Origin: Minisyncoccota bacterium
GTDB lineage: Bacteria > Patescibacteriota > Minisyncoccia > Phycocordibacterales > UBA9973
Direction of reading: 5' to 3'
DNA length: 45,933 bases
NCBI GenBank assembly: GCA_017991915.1
Contig: JAGOPQ010000003.1
Location: 1 to 45,933 of the forward strand
The notes beneath the pieces were generated by a model, which was not told the origin of the DNA, ran no database searches, and was given only the letters and a program-made list of their open reading frames with translations. Shown here one piece after another: positions 7,156 through 17,067 of the stretch. A program made the translations under genes and the position numbers. The stretch's first letter is position 1. The number at the start of each line of letters is the position of its first letter.

Positions 7156-7848
7156 TTAAGAATTATTGTTAGATTTAGTACTTTCAGGCTTTGCTTCCTG
7201 AAGCTTAAAAGAGTCCTTGATACGAGTATCTATGTCTTCTATGGTCTGGAAGCCGGTCAGCACCTCGTCGTCTATCACGAGGGCTGGTAGCACTGTATCC
7301 TTGATCTTATAGATTTGAAGCATGGCCTTCACTGCAGACAAGTCAGTGCTGTAATCAAAGGAATACACTCGAAGTTCTGGGTATTTATCGCGGAGTGTAG
7401 TTAACACCAAGCTTTCCCTCTCACACAAGCTACAGTTCTCAGCAGTAGTGTAGAAATAAAGTATGAAGGCAGATTTTACCTTACATCGTTCAGAGATTTT
7501 TTTAGTCAAAAGATAGTCTTTGATTTGAAGTAGTGCGTAATATTTTCGGAGGTAGGTCACTTCTTCACTAGCGCCGAGGTTTTGCTGTCCCCACTCTAGC
7601 TTGCCACCCAATTCACCGAGCTCACTAGAAAAAGCGGCATCAGAAATATTCTTACAAGAAAGTTCAGACAACAAAGAGAACTGGGTTTCAGAAGAAAGTA
7701 TATCCATAGATATCTTGTCTTGGATTGTCTTCAATTGATCAATTTTTTTATTACCGAAATAACTACTGATATAACTCGCAGACAAAAACAAAGTTATAGT
7801 AATCAAGAACACTATCAAATATTTTTTCCAATCAATGTGGTTATCCAT
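7156..7848 (-). CDS. membrane-anchored thioredoxin-fold protein
   Basis: 230 residues. A single membrane segment (about 10-30) precedes a helical region and a thioredoxin-like domain with ENCSLCERES (CxxC at Cys139 and Cys142) and the matching loop proline in DTVLPALVIDD (Pro188). The domain probably lies outside the cytoplasm and reduces or oxidises disulfides. The tail is Ser/Asn-rich. It begins 3 bases after the glycosyltransferase stop, so the two are co-transcribed. The substrate is unknown; a DsbA-like protein is encoded 2 kb away. Confidence 0.8.
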   Translation of the reverse strand: MDNHIDWKKYLIVFLITITLFLSASYISSYFGNKKIDQLKTIQDKISMDILSSETQFSLLSELSCKNISDAAFSSELGELGGKLEWGQQNLGASEEVTYLRKYYALLQIKDYLLTKKISERCKVKSAFILYFYTTAENCSLCERESLVLTTLRDKYPELRVYSFDYSTDLSAVKAMLQIYKIKDTVLPALVIDDEVLTGFQTIEDIDTRIKDSFKLQEAKPESTKSNNNS

Positions 7849-7851
7849 ATA

Positions 7852-9108
7852 TTATCTCCAAGCTGGAGCTCTTCTAGAAACGACGGTTATGTAAAGTGCT
7901 TTAATAATCCAAAATGGTGCTATCACCCCAAATACAATAAAGAAGTACAGAATTTGATATGGGAAACCCCACTTTTCCTTGGTGTCCTTGATCATATGGC
8001 GACCCATGATGATAGAAAACAACACCAACGAATAAGTGATAATCATTAGGAAAAATGAGGTTTGGGTGTTGAAGAAGAATAAATCAAAGTGGCCCAATTT
8101 AGGGTTTAAATTAAAGCCGACAGTTTGGTACTGCACAATCTTTGAAACAATAAAATTCACAAAGTGGTATATGGTTTTACTAAAGATATAAATAACCATG
8201 ACAAAGGTGACAACAATTGTCGGCAAGGTAAAGAAAGAGAAGTTGCCATAATTTTTATTGAAAACTGCGTGACGATAGTCCAAGGTATTGTTGATAGAGC
8301 CATAAGTCCAACGCAATCTTTGAACGAAAAATTTCTTCACGTTGATTGGCGTTTTGGTGTAGACATAAGCATCGTTGCAATGTTCAATTTTGTATTTATT
8401 TAATTGCATCCGGTATGCTATCTCCATGTCCTCTGTGTTGTGAGCATGGCGGTATGGGCCTAGGTCCTTAAAAACCTTTGTCTTGAATATAGTAAACGGA
8501 CCCGGAGTCACGTGAATTGCGCCCAGAAAACCATACATTTTCTTTAGATAAATACCCAGGTTGTATTCCACTCTTTGAGCATTTTGTAGAATCCCCTTTG
8601 GACTATCTACCACCACAGAAGGCACGACAGCCATAGCATCGGAATCTTGCTCAAAATAACTCATGATGCGCACTAGCGCTTCTTTGTCTACTAGTGAATC
8701 CGCATCCAAACAACCCACGAATGGAGATGTAGTGTGTTCTAGCCCTAGATTGAGTGCAGTGTACTTGCCCCCATTTTCTTTACGTAAAACTTTTATATTA
8801 GGATGGCTAGAAAATTGTTGCATCACGTCCCAAGTATTATCAGTAGATCCATCATCAATCAAAATAAGTTGCAGGTGCTCTTTGGGATAATTTAGGTCAA
8901 GCAATGAAGTGACGGTTTTGTGAATAGTCGTCTCTTCGTTGAAACTAGGCACAATAATAGTCACCCCTTTGTAATTTGTGAGTTTTATTTCCCCATCTCT
9001 AATAACAATTTTTTTTCGGTGCTCTAGAAAAGTCACAAAGAAAAAGACCTGCATGTAGACAATAAGGAACACCAATATATAGAATATAGCGGTTGAAAGT
9101 AAAACCAT
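7852..9108 (-). CDS. processive family 2 glycosyltransferase, membrane-bound
   Basis: 418 residues. An N-terminal membrane segment (1-27) is followed by a GT-A domain with IDDGSTDN (85-91), the metal-binding DAD (135-137), the acceptor-site TED (226-228) and QRLRW (263-267). This Q-x-x-R-W signature marks processive enzymes such as cellulose, chitin, hyaluronan or poly-N-acetylglucosamine synthases. Three or more membrane segments follow (about 285-310, 350-375, 390-412). It probably polymerises and exports a cell-surface polysaccharide; the sugar cannot be told from sequence. A promoter lies directly upstream. Confidence 0.9.
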   Translation of the reverse strand: MVLLSTAIFYILVFLIVYMQVFFFVTFLEHRKKIVIRDGEIKLTNYKGVTIIVPSFNEETTIHKTVTSLLDLNYPKEHLQLILIDDGSTDNTWDVMQQFSSHPNIKVLRKENGGKYTALNLGLEHTTSPFVGCLDADSLVDKEALVRIMSYFEQDSDAMAVVPSVVVDSPKGILQNAQRVEYNLGIYLKKMYGFLGAIHVTPGPFTIFKTKVFKDLGPYRHAHNTEDMEIAYRMQLNKYKIEHCNDAYVYTKTPINVKKFFVQRLRWTYGSINNTLDYRHAVFNKNYGNFSFFTLPTIVVTFVMVIYIFSKTIYHFVNFIVSKIVQYQTVGFNLNPKLGHFDLFFFNTQTSFFLMIITYSLVLFSIIMGRHMIKDTKEKWGFPYQILYFFIVFGVIAPFWIIKALYITVVSRRAPAWR

Positions 9109-9116
9109 GGTTTCTT

Positions 9117-9147
9117 ATTATATTATCATTTTGAGCCATAATTGCAA
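9117..9147 (-). promoter_or_regulatory. glycosyltransferase promoter, nearly leaderless
   Basis: Minus strand: -10 TATAAT (9117-9122) with a TTGCAA (9142-9147) upstream at a long 19-base spacing. The hexamer ends 9 bases before the ATG at 9108, leaving a predicted leader of two or three bases. Confidence 0.5.
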
Positions 9148-9149
9148 AC

Positions 9150-9179
9150 AAAAAAGCCCCAATATTTAAGGGCTTTTTT
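9150..9179. terminator. bidirectional terminator between glycosyltransferase and DUF378 gene
   Basis: AAAAAAGCCC (9150-9159) pairs perfectly with GGGCTTTTTT (9170-9179) around a ten-base loop. The T runs on both strands suit it to ending the DUF378 transcript on the minus strand. Confidence 0.85.
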
Positions 9180-9210
9180 GCGTTTAAAACTAAACCAGAA
9201 CTAGGGTAAA

Positions 9211-9507
9211 TTACATGCTTCCTTCTACCTTTGGAGTTGCATCACTAGCGCATGTACCACACGCACCCTTACACTTTTGACATCTGCAACCAACAAGCTT
9301 GGAAACACCAGCTATACCTACAAGTAGGTATACGATTGCTTCAACTGTGACCATAGATCCGAAAATCATGTGGACAAGATTCCAGTCTGCACCACCCATA
9401 AGCATACCAAGACCTACTAGACCCCAGTTTAGAGCTCCGACTACAACCAATACACTCATAATCTTTGAAACCACGCATCCTCCCCACTTACAATTACAAT
9501 TTAACAT
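9211..9507 (-). CDS. DUF378-like membrane protein with cysteine-rich ends
   Basis: 98 residues. The core VVVGALNWGLVGLGMLM to VEAIVYLLVGIAGV with two membrane segments is typical of DUF378 (YuzA-like) proteins of unknown function. Unusually, both ends are rich in cysteine: NCNCKWGGC at the N-terminus and GCRCQKCKGACGTC at the C-terminus, which could bind metal or form disulfides. Transcription probably starts near 9567 from an extended -10, leaving a leader of about 60 bases. An AGGAG lies too far from the ATG to be an ideal Shine-Dalgarno site. A bidirectional terminator follows. Confidence 0.8.
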   Translation of the reverse strand: MLNCNCKWGGCVVSKIMSVLVVVGALNWGLVGLGMLMGGADWNLVHMIFGSMVTVEAIVYLLVGIAGVSKLVGCRCQKCKGACGTCASDATPKVEGSM

Positions 9508-9573
9508 ATTCTTTTAATTTGTCTCCTGCTTGCGCTTAGAGATTATTTAATAATGACCATTGTTAATACACTT

Positions 9574-9582
9574 ATTATAGCA
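9574..9582 (-). promoter_or_regulatory. extended -10 promoter of the DUF378 gene
   Basis: Minus strand TGC-TATAAT (hexamer 9574-9579), a perfect -10 with the extended TGn. No convincing -35 is visible. It is back-to-back with the dsbA promoter. Confidence 0.6.
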
Positions 9583-9595
9583 TGTGAGCAAAGAA

Positions 9596-9604
9596 TGATA
9601 TAAT
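9596..9604 (+). promoter_or_regulatory. extended -10 promoter of the DsbA-like gene
   Basis: TGA-TATAAT (hexamer 9599-9604), a perfect extended -10. Transcription should begin near 9611, giving a leader of about 22 bases without a Shine-Dalgarno sequence before the ATG at 9634. Confidence 0.65.
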
Positions 9605-9633
9605 GTGGATATTAATAGTATTAAGAATAAATT

Positions 9634-10383
9634 ATGGAAGAACATACAAATAATGTTATAGAAAATACCCCTCAACAATCCGCAGAGGGTCAAAATACCT
9701 TACCAAATAAGGCTGGAAATCAAGGGCAAATTGCTGGAGCTATTATAATAGCTGGAATTTTGATTGCAGGAGCGATTTTATTAAAGGGAAATACTACTAC
9801 AGTAGCTCCCCAACTAGGTGAGAACGTAGCCGCCACTATTGCGCCAGTTACGGAAAAAGATCAACGCTTGGGTAACCCCAACGCAAAAGTTACCCTAGTA
9901 CTATATGAGGACTTCCAATGTCCATTCTGTGCAAAATTTGCAAAAGAATCTGAAGAATTAATTAGAAATACATATGTAGCTGATGGAAGAGTCCAATTTG
10001 TTTACCGAGACCTTGCCTTCCTCGGACCAGAATCTCAACGAGCTGCCGAAGCTTCTAGGTGCGCCGCAGATCAGGGTAAGTTTTGGGAATATCATGACTA
10101 CATCTTTACTCACCAAAATGGAGAGAATCAAGGAGCTTTGTCCGACACAAATCTAAAATCTTTCGCCGTAAAGATAGGATTAAACACAAGCACTTTTAAT
10201 CAATGTATGGACACGGAAAAATACGCCCAGACGATAAAAGATGACACTGCAGCTGCCGGAGCCGCTGGAGTGAGGGGTACACCAAAAGGCTTTATTTTGA
10301 AGAATGGTAAGGTAGTAGACACCATAGACGGAGCAATACCTGTAGCTTCAGTAACTGCAAAGCTAGACGCAGCGTTGAAATAA
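9634..10383 (+). CDS. DsbA/BdbD-like thiol oxidoreductase, membrane-anchored
   Basis: 249 residues. An acidic N-terminal tail and one membrane segment (about 33-50) precede a DsbA-type thioredoxin domain with the active site FQCPFCAKF (Cys96, Cys99), an inserted helical region, and the cis-proline loop RGTPKGFIL. It should introduce or exchange disulfides in exported proteins outside the membrane. No VKOR or DsbB partner is visible in the window. The gene is alone on its strand, with its own promoter and a strong terminator after it. Confidence 0.92.
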   Translation: MEEHTNNVIENTPQQSAEGQNTLPNKAGNQGQIAGAIIIAGILIAGAILLKGNTTTVAPQLGENVAATIAPVTEKDQRLGNPNAKVTLVLYEDFQCPFCAKFAKESEELIRNTYVADGRVQFVYRDLAFLGPESQRAAEASRCAADQGKFWEYHDYIFTHQNGENQGALSDTNLKSFAVKIGLNTSTFNQCMDTEKYAQTIKDDTAAAGAAGVRGTPKGFILKNGKVVDTIDGAIPVASVTAKLDAALK

Positions 10384-10401
10384 ATAAAACAAAGACTAAC
10401 T

Positions 10402-10427
10402 AAAAATCCCCCGTTTGGGGGATTTTT
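10402..10427. terminator. bidirectional terminator between dsbA-like gene and rpoD
   Basis: AAAAATCCCCC (10402-10412) and GGGGGATTTTT (10417-10427) form an 11-pair stem with a four-base loop; T runs on both strands serve the convergent dsbA-like gene and rpoD. Confidence 0.92.
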
Positions 10428-10431
10428 ATAT

Positions 10432-11661
10432 TTAATCGAAATAATTCTTAAGTCTGTATATCTTATCGTGTTGTCGAAGCTTCTCATGCACCTTGGCTTC
10501 GATCTGACGAATACGCTCACGAGTAACTCCAAACTCTTCACCTACCCTCTCCAGCGTGTGCTGTATGCCGTCTATGAGTCCATAGCGCATCTCTAGGATC
10601 TTGCGCTCCTTGGGATTTAACTCGTCGAGTACTCCACGGATTTGGTCAGATAAAATTCGGCGAGAAGATTCTTGGTCAGGGCGTAGGATCTTGTCATCAG
10701 GAATAAAGTTCTCAAGTGTAGACTTGTCATCATCATCCCCCACTGGTTGTTCTAAAGAAATAGTTTCTTGAGAAATATTTTCAATCACATGAATTTTCTC
10801 AACTGGAATATTCATCTCAGTCGCTATCTCTTCCGCTAGTGGTTCACGACCTAGGTCTTGGGATAGTCTTCGGTGTACTTGTTTATATTTAGAAATTGTT
10901 TCCACCATGTGAACTGGAATACGGATAGTTCTAGATTGATCAGCCAAAGCACGAGTTATGGATTGGCGAATCCACCAAGTAGCATAAGTAGAAAACTTGT
11001 ATCCCTTGGTCCAATCAAATTTCTCAACCGCCTTAAACAAGCCCAGGTTTCCTTCTTGGATCAAGTCTAGGAGGGTTAGGTTGGCACTTCGGCCTACATA
11101 TTTTTTAGCGATAGATACCACTAGACGGAGGTTGGCTCTAGCGAGTAAGTTTTTCGCCTCTAGGTCATTCTTTTCAATTCTTTTTGCCAACTCCTTTTCT
11201 TCATTGGCATGGATTAGTGGGTACTGACCGATTTCTTTCAGATACATTTGAATAGAGTCATGAATAGCTGATTTGTTTAAGTCTTTGTCAGTTAGATCAT
11301 TGTCTAGGTTGAGCAAGTTTCCACCTTCCAACACATCTATCCCAGCCACAGAAAACTTTTCATAAAGCTCATCCAAGAACAAGATGTTGTTTTCAATATC
11401 TGGGAAAGTTTTTAGAATCTCATCATAGGTGATGAATCCTCGCTTGCGACCCTTCTCTATCAATTCATTGGATACGCGAGTGAGTTCTTCAGCCTTGCGC
11501 TCAGAAGAAGTCAGTTTTTTAGCTTTGACCACCACCTTCTTGGCAACCTTCTTCTTTACGACTTTGGCCTTTTTAACCTTAACTTTCTTCACCTTCTTGA
11601 CCTTCGCCTTCTTCACTTTCTTGGCAACCTTCTTCGCTTTTGCTTTGATTTTTTTCTTCAT
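10432..11661 (-). CDS. rpoD: primary sigma factor with a lysine-rich N-terminal tail
   Basis: 409 residues. Regions 1.2 to 4 are intact: [14 protein letters not shown] (1.2), region 2 with [18 protein letters not shown] and [10 protein letters not shown], region 3, and the region 4.2 helix-turn-helix [19 protein letters not shown]. Region 1.1 is absent; instead the first 50 or so residues are a low-complexity run of Lys, Val and Ala resembling a histone H1-type tail. The factor should recognise the TTGACA/TATAAT-like promoters listed here. It is the last gene of the rpoB-rpoC-dnaG-rpoD cluster, 7 bases after dnaG. Confidence 0.95.
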   Translation of the reverse strand: MKKKIKAKAKKVAKKVKKAKVKKVKKVKVKKAKVVKKKVAKKVVVKAKKLTSSERKAEELTRVSNELIEKGRKRGFITYDEILKTFPDIENNILFLDELYEKFSVAGIDVLEGGNLLNLDNDLTDKDLNKSAIHDSIQMYLKEIGQYPLIHANEEKELAKRIEKNDLEAKNLLARANLRLVVSIAKKYVGRSANLTLLDLIQEGNLGLFKAVEKFDWTKGYKFSTYATWWIRQSITRALADQSRTIRIPVHMVETISKYKQVHRRLSQDLGREPLAEEIATEMNIPVEKIHVIENISQETISLEQPVGDDDDKSTLENFIPDDKILRPDQESSRRILSDQIRGVLDELNPKERKILEMRYGLIDGIQHTLERVGEEFGVTRERIRQIEAKVHEKLRQHDKIYRLKNYFD

Positions 11662-11668
11662 ATATTTA

Positions 11669-13450
11669 TTAATTATTATTTATTTGCCCACTTTTAATAT
11701 TTTGTATCTTTTTATTTATTTCGTTTATGTCTTGTAATATTTGAGTGGCTCGTTCTTGTTCTTTCTTTTCTTCGGCCACATGAAGATCTTGCATTTTTCT
11801 TGATAAATCCTCTTTTAGGTATTCCTCTCTAAGATTTGACATGAGCTCACCTACATCCTTTTCTATATTTACACCCTCTCCATAAAAAATTTCTGCTTCA
11901 AATACCAAATCCTCTTTGTTATTTTTATTTTTATTTAGCAGTTCTTCGGGTGTAGTTTTTAAAATTTCCGCTAGTTCTATCAATAAATTTTCTGTATCTA
12001 AAACCTTTTTTGATACATCTCCTATGGTTTGTTGCCAGAGTATCACTCCCAGCAACCTGCGCTCAATATAATCTTTTCTAAACTTTTGTGCTTCTACCAC
12101 CTTTATCTCGGCTACTTCTAGTGAAACCCCTAACTCTGCTTCCACTTTTTTCAAATCATCTTTGAGGGCTGATTCTGGTATAGAAGTTGCATCAGATATT
12201 TTTTTAATAAAGTGCATTTTCTCGATAGAGCTATCTAAGGCTTCTACATACGGCAACACTCTTTCCTTTATTTCTCTGCCAACCTTTCGATTATCTCCAC
12301 CACTACTTTCTAGTATCTTATTTAAGATAAATTCTATCAAATGTTTGGATTCTCGAATAGCTCCCTTCCAAGCATCGGTTCCTTCTTTGGAAATCAAATC
12401 CGCAGGGTCAACCCCCTTGGGCAAAGATGCTACTTTTACATCCATACCTAAGGACAAGGCTATCTTACCAGCGCGACCAGAAGCCTTGAGTCCGGCATTG
12501 TCCGCATCAAAAGCTAAAACAATATTCGGAGACAACCTACGCACTAGGCCCAAATTAGACACAGCGTTGTCTCTATCTACTGTAGAGTCCGACAGGGCGG
12601 TTCCAGAAGTCGCTATGGTGTTTTTAAATCCAGCTTGATGTGACAGCACTAAATCCATCTGACCCTCTACCAAAATAGAGAAATTGTTTTTACGAATAGA
12701 TTCTTTAGCTTTATCTAGCCCGTATAAGACAGCGGATTTGCTAAAGATTGGAGTATCTGGACTGTTTAAATATTTTGCAGACTTTCCATCGTCCACAAAT
12801 ATTCTTCCAGAAAAGGCGATGATTCTTCCACTAGAGTCTGCAATAGGAAACATCACTCGCCCACGAAATCTGTCATACATAGTGCTTCCTCCTCCGGATG
12901 CACTCTTCTCGGACTTCTTGGCCAATCCGGCTTTTTCTATTTCTTGATCTTTAAATCCCTTACTTTGTAAATGAGCATACAACAATCTCCAATCTGCAGG
13001 AACATATCCAATTCTAAAATTCTTAATACTATCGTCGGTTAACCCACGAGAATGCAAATAATTTAAAACTTCCTGATTCTGGTTTAGGTTGCCAGAAAAA
13101 AATATAGTGGCTACTTCCATCGCCTTATACAGACGATCCTTTTCACTTTCCTCTTCTTTGTTGTAGTTCTCAAGTGGTACACCAGCTCGAGCCGCCAACA
13201 ACTTCAACGCTCCACGAAAATCCAACCCTTCAAATTCTTCAACGAAAGAAAATATATCTCCCTTGGAAGAACAACCGAAGCAATAATAACTCCCCCGGTC
13301 TGGAGAAACATAGAAAGATGGTGTTTTTTCATTATGAAAAGGACACCGAGCTTTAAAGCTTGCTCCAGATTTTTCCAACTTTATGTAAGATGAGACAACG
13401 TCTTCAATTGTTAGTCTCTCCTTTATTTTTTGTACGGGAGAGTTAATCAT
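11669..13450 (-). CDS. dnaG: DNA primase
   Basis: 593 residues. The N-terminal CHC2 zinc domain is clear ([12 protein letters not shown] with Cys36 and His39, then Cys57 and Cys60). The catalytic core carries GRVMFPI, the TOPRIM glutamate in [10 protein letters not shown] and the FDADNAG motif. The C-terminal part, which in other bacteria contacts the replicative helicase, is present but poorly conserved and highly charged. DnaG makes RNA primers for replication. It begins 7 bases after the rpoC stop and precedes rpoD, similar to the dnaG-rpoD arrangement of the macromolecular synthesis operon. Confidence 0.96.
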   Translation of the reverse strand: MINSPVQKIKERLTIEDVVSSYIKLEKSGASFKARCPFHNEKTPSFYVSPDRGSYYCFGCSSKGDIFSFVEEFEGLDFRGALKLLAARAGVPLENYNKEEESEKDRLYKAMEVATIFFSGNLNQNQEVLNYLHSRGLTDDSIKNFRIGYVPADWRLLYAHLQSKGFKDQEIEKAGLAKKSEKSASGGGSTMYDRFRGRVMFPIADSSGRIIAFSGRIFVDDGKSAKYLNSPDTPIFSKSAVLYGLDKAKESIRKNNFSILVEGQMDLVLSHQAGFKNTIATSGTALSDSTVDRDNAVSNLGLVRRLSPNIVLAFDADNAGLKASGRAGKIALSLGMDVKVASLPKGVDPADLISKEGTDAWKGAIRESKHLIEFILNKILESSGGDNRKVGREIKERVLPYVEALDSSIEKMHFIKKISDATSIPESALKDDLKKVEAELGVSLEVAEIKVVEAQKFRKDYIERRLLGVILWQQTIGDVSKKVLDTENLLIELAEILKTTPEELLNKNKNNKEDLVFEAEIFYGEGVNIEKDVGELMSNLREEYLKEDLSRKMQDLHVAEEKKEQERATQILQDINEINKKIQNIKSGQINNN

Positions 13451-13457
13451 ATGCCTA

Positions 13458-16400
13458 CTATTCTTCTACTGCTGGCACGAATTTATTTTTAAATCCTGTT
13501 CCAGCTGGGATGAGTCTTCCGATTATCACATTTTCTTTTAGTCCACGTAGTGAGTCCACTCCACCCTTGATTGCGTTTTCGATGAGGACACGGTTTGTGT
13601 TTTGGAATGAAGCCGCAGATAGCCAACTCTTGGTTCGAAGTGATACTTCGGTGATACCGAGTGCGATAACTTCTGCCTTAGCTTCCTTTTCACTATTTTG
13701 AGAAACTCGTGTATTTTCTTCCATGAAAGCTGTGTTTTCTACGATATCTCCAATAGAGAAGTTAGTTTCACCTGCATCTTTTATCTTTCGTCGTGAGAAC
13801 ATTTGGCGAATGATTATTTCAATGTGTTTTCTAGAGATAGAAGCACTTTGCAATTCGTACACCTTACTGATTTCTCGGATTATGTACTCCTCTACCATTT
13901 CTTTTGCACCAAATTTAAATATTTCAGCGATATCAGCAGATCCATCGGTCATGATCTCACCAGCCTTTACCTTGTCTCCAACTTTTACTATTGGCATACG
14001 GCGGAATGGTACGATGTATTCCATTTCATTTTTCTTGCCGTCTTCCTTGGATACAGATAATACTTTGATTATCTTTTCTCTGTCATCTTTCTCTTTAACT
14101 TCAAAAACTTCTCCATCTGTTTCTGAAACAATAGCTGGGTTCTTGGGAATTCGGCGTTCGAAGATTTCTTCAATACGTGGAAGACCAGTAGTGATGTCTG
14201 TACCCGCAACTCCTCCGGCGTGGAAGGTTCGAAGTGTTAGCTGTGTTCCTGGCTCACCGATAGCTTGCGCCGCGATGATACCTACAGCTTCTCCTTGTTC
14301 GACGATGTGGTTTCTACCCAAATCTAGACCATAACACATCTGACATAGACCATGAACAGTTTTACAGGTTAATGGAGAGCGTACAAAGACTTCAGTAAAG
14401 CCAGCTAGTTCTATATTGCGAGACTCTTCCTTGGTAACCAAGAATCCTTTCTTGTAAACAACCTTATCATCCTTATCCTTGAGGTCAGCGGCTAGAATAC
14501 GTCCATGAATATTTTTCGCTAGAGGAATTTCAATTCCAGAAATATTTTCTTTAGTTACAAGCTTTCCTTCCTTGGTACCACAATCCTCTTCGGTGATGAC
14601 CACGTCTTGAGCCACATCCACGAGTCTTCGAGTTAGGTATCCCGCCTTTGCAGTGTTGAGCGCAGTGTCAGAAGCACCCTTACGCGCACCGTGAGTGGTG
14701 ATGAAGTATTCAAGTGGTGACAGACCTTCCTTGTAAGAAGGAATAATTGGGAATTCCAAAATCTTTCCTTGGTTATTTTGGATAAGTCCTTTCATTCCAG
14801 ACATCTGAGCAAGCTGACCCATGGATCCTCTAGCTGCAGAAGTGAATATGTCATAAGTAGGACCATTTTTATCTAGAGATTGAGGAAGAACCTTCTTCAA
14901 ACTGTCTAGAGCATGAGTCCAGATTTCAATAACCTTTTGGTATCGCTCTTCTTCAGAAAGCAAACCGTCGTTCCATTGAGAAACAATTTCTTCTTGTTGC
15001 TTTCGTCCCTTCGCCACAATCTCGGCTTTCTCTTTTGGCACCCCGACGTTATCAAATCCCCAAGTAATACCAGAGATAGTAGAATACTTGAATCCAAATT
15101 CTTTAATCTTGTCTAGAACTGGTGGAGTTTCATCTACGCCGTAGTGTTTGATAAGTTCATCCACAAGAGCAGAGAGTCTCTTTTGATTCATCTCGTCACT
15201 GATATAAGCAAAGTCAGAAGGCAAAATACTATTGAATAGAAGTTTTCCAACTGAAGTTTCAAACATTCCTTGATTGAATTGCTTGTATTTAGGAGTATCA
15301 GTAGCCATGACTTTTATTTTTGCACGTAGGGATACTATGCCGTAGTCATATGCAGTGATAGCCATGTTTGGACTAGAGAAATATTTACCTTCACCTGGCT
15401 CACCTTCTACCACCTTGGTCATCCAGTAACTTCCAAGCACCATATCTTTGGATGGGTGCACGATAGGGTCACCATTTTGAGGCTTGAGCAAGTTCTTGTT
15501 TGCAGCCATCAATTCTTTAGCTTCCCATTGTGCTTCATCTGATAGGGGCACGTATACAGCCATCTGGTCTCCGTCGAAGTCTGCGTTGAAAGCCTGACAA
15601 ACTAGAGGGTGCACTTGAATAGCGTTTCCTTCGATCAAGATCGGATTGAAAGCTTGAATACCAAGACGGTGCAAAGTAGGCGCACGGTTTAACATCACGT
15701 ACTTACCTTGAATAACTTCTTCGAGCATTGCCCAAACTTCTGGAGTTCGTTCTTCCACGAGCTTGTTTGCACCGCGGATGTTGAATGCGAGTTCAGCTTG
15801 TAAGATTTTAGAAATAACGAATGGTCGGAAAAGTTCCAAAGCCATGTGCTTTGGTAAACCGCATTGATTTAGCTTGAGTTGAGGACCAACCACGATCACA
15901 GAACGTCCGGAGTAGTCCACACGCTTACCGAGCAAGTTTTGACGGAAGAGACCTTGTTTAGACTTCAAGTTATCAGAAAGAGATTTTAGAGGACGCTTTT
16001 GAGATTGACTCATAGCTGCAGAATCATTTTGCTTGGCGATAGAGTTGTCGATAAGCGCATCTACTGCTTCTTGGATGATTCTCTTTTCGTTTCGAAGAAT
16101 AACATCTGGAGCATTGATTTCTTTCAATTTCTTGAGACGATTGTTTCGGTTGATAACTCGGCGATAGAGATCGTTTAGGTCTGAAGTAGCGTGTCTTCCA
16201 CCATCAAGCGCCACCATTGGGCGAAGGACTGGAGGAATAACTGGGATAACGGTCAAGAACATCCATTCTGGCTTGATGTCGGCATAAGTCATAGCTCGGA
16301 TTAAAGAAAGTCTCTTTTGGAGTTTTTCTTTTTCTACCACACTCGCCTTTTCTATCATCACTTCAGTGTGATGTTTTAGTTTATTTAAATCCAGATTCTT

Positions 16401-17066
16401 GAAGATAGAGTAGATAGCTTCTGCTCCGATATTTGCTTCAAAGCAAGTACCGTACTTCAAAGAATAGTGATGGAAAGAAATTTCATTTAGAACTTTTCCT
16501 TCATAGATTTCACCGATTTCTTTCTTGGTACTGGAAAGCAAATTCTTCAACTTCTCACGAGTTTCTTCATCAGCAGAATTTTTCAATTTTGCCTTGTATT
16601 CTCGCTCTAGGCCAGCTACGAGTTCAGTCTTTTCTACTTCGTGAACTTTAGTGATTATGTATCCAGCAAAGTAAATAACTTTCTCAAGATCAGATACAGA
16701 GATGTTGAGCAATATACTCATACGAGATGGAACACCACGCAAGAACCAGATGTGAGCTACAGGAGTTGAGAGTTCGATGTGGCCCATGCGTTCACGGCGA
16801 ACGATAGAGCGAGTAACTTCCACTCCACACTTTTCACAGATGATATCCTTATAACGAATTCGGCGATATTTTCCACAGTAACACTCGTAGTCCTTTTCAG
16901 GTCCGAATATTTTCTCGTCGAACAGACCTCCACGCTCAGAGCGTCCAGTTCGGTAGTTGATGGTTTCAGGCTTGGTCACCTCTCCATAGGACCACTCCTT
17001 GATTTGCTCAGGAGAAGCCAACTTTAATTCTATTGAATCAAATTCTGTTGTATTTAGAGTTTTCAT
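13458..17066 (-). CDS. rpoC: RNA polymerase beta-prime subunit
   Basis: 1202 residues, compact for the family. N-terminal zinc ribbon [10 protein letters not shown] to CEKCG (about 61-81), the catalytic loop [10 protein letters not shown] (about 494-503) holding the three magnesium-binding aspartates, the bridge helix and trigger loop, and the second zinc site (CGTKEG, then [13 protein letters not shown]). It lies one base after rpoB and shares its promoter. Nothing is missing from the catalytic centre. No Shine-Dalgarno sequence precedes the ATG. Confidence 0.98.
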   Translation of the reverse strand: MKTLNTTEFDSIELKLASPEQIKEWSYGEVTKPETINYRTGRSERGGLFDEKIFGPEKDYECYCGKYRRIRYKDIICEKCGVEVTRSIVRRERMGHIELSTPVAHIWFLRGVPSRMSILLNISVSDLEKVIYFAGYIITKVHEVEKTELVAGLEREYKAKLKNSADEETREKLKNLLSSTKKEIGEIYEGKVLNEISFHHYSLKYGTCFEANIGAEAIYSIFKNLDLNKLKHHTEVMIEKASVVEKEKLQKRLSLIRAMTYADIKPEWMFLTVIPVIPPVLRPMVALDGGRHATSDLNDLYRRVINRNNRLKKLKEINAPDVILRNEKRIIQEAVDALIDNSIAKQNDSAAMSQSQKRPLKSLSDNLKSKQGLFRQNLLGKRVDYSGRSVIVVGPQLKLNQCGLPKHMALELFRPFVISKILQAELAFNIRGANKLVEERTPEVWAMLEEVIQGKYVMLNRAPTLHRLGIQAFNPILIEGNAIQVHPLVCQAFNADFDGDQMAVYVPLSDEAQWEAKELMAANKNLLKPQNGDPIVHPSKDMVLGSYWMTKVVEGEPGEGKYFSSPNMAITAYDYGIVSLRAKIKVMATDTPKYKQFNQGMFETSVGKLLFNSILPSDFAYISDEMNQKRLSALVDELIKHYGVDETPPVLDKIKEFGFKYSTISGITWGFDNVGVPKEKAEIVAKGRKQQEEIVSQWNDGLLSEEERYQKVIEIWTHALDSLKKVLPQSLDKNGPTYDIFTSAARGSMGQLAQMSGMKGLIQNNQGKILEFPIIPSYKEGLSPLEYFITTHGARKGASDTALNTAKAGYLTRRLVDVAQDVVITEEDCGTKEGKLVTKENISGIEIPLAKNIHGRILAADLKDKDDKVVYKKGFLVTKEESRNIELAGFTEVFVRSPLTCKTVHGLCQMCYGLDLGRNHIVEQGEAVGIIAAQAIGEPGTQLTLRTFHAGGVAGTDITTGLPRIEEIFERRIPKNPAIVSETDGEVFEVKEKDDREKIIKVLSVSKEDGKKNEMEYIVPFRRMPIVKVGDKVKAGEIMTDGSADIAEIFKFGAKEMVEEYIIREISKVYELQSASISRKHIEIIIRQMFSRRKIKDAGETNFSIGDIVENTAFMEENTRVSQNSEKEAKAEVIALGITEVSLRTKSWLSAASFQNTNRVLIENAIKGGVDSLRGLKENVIIGRLIPAGTGFKNKFVPAVEE

Positions 17067-17067
17067 A

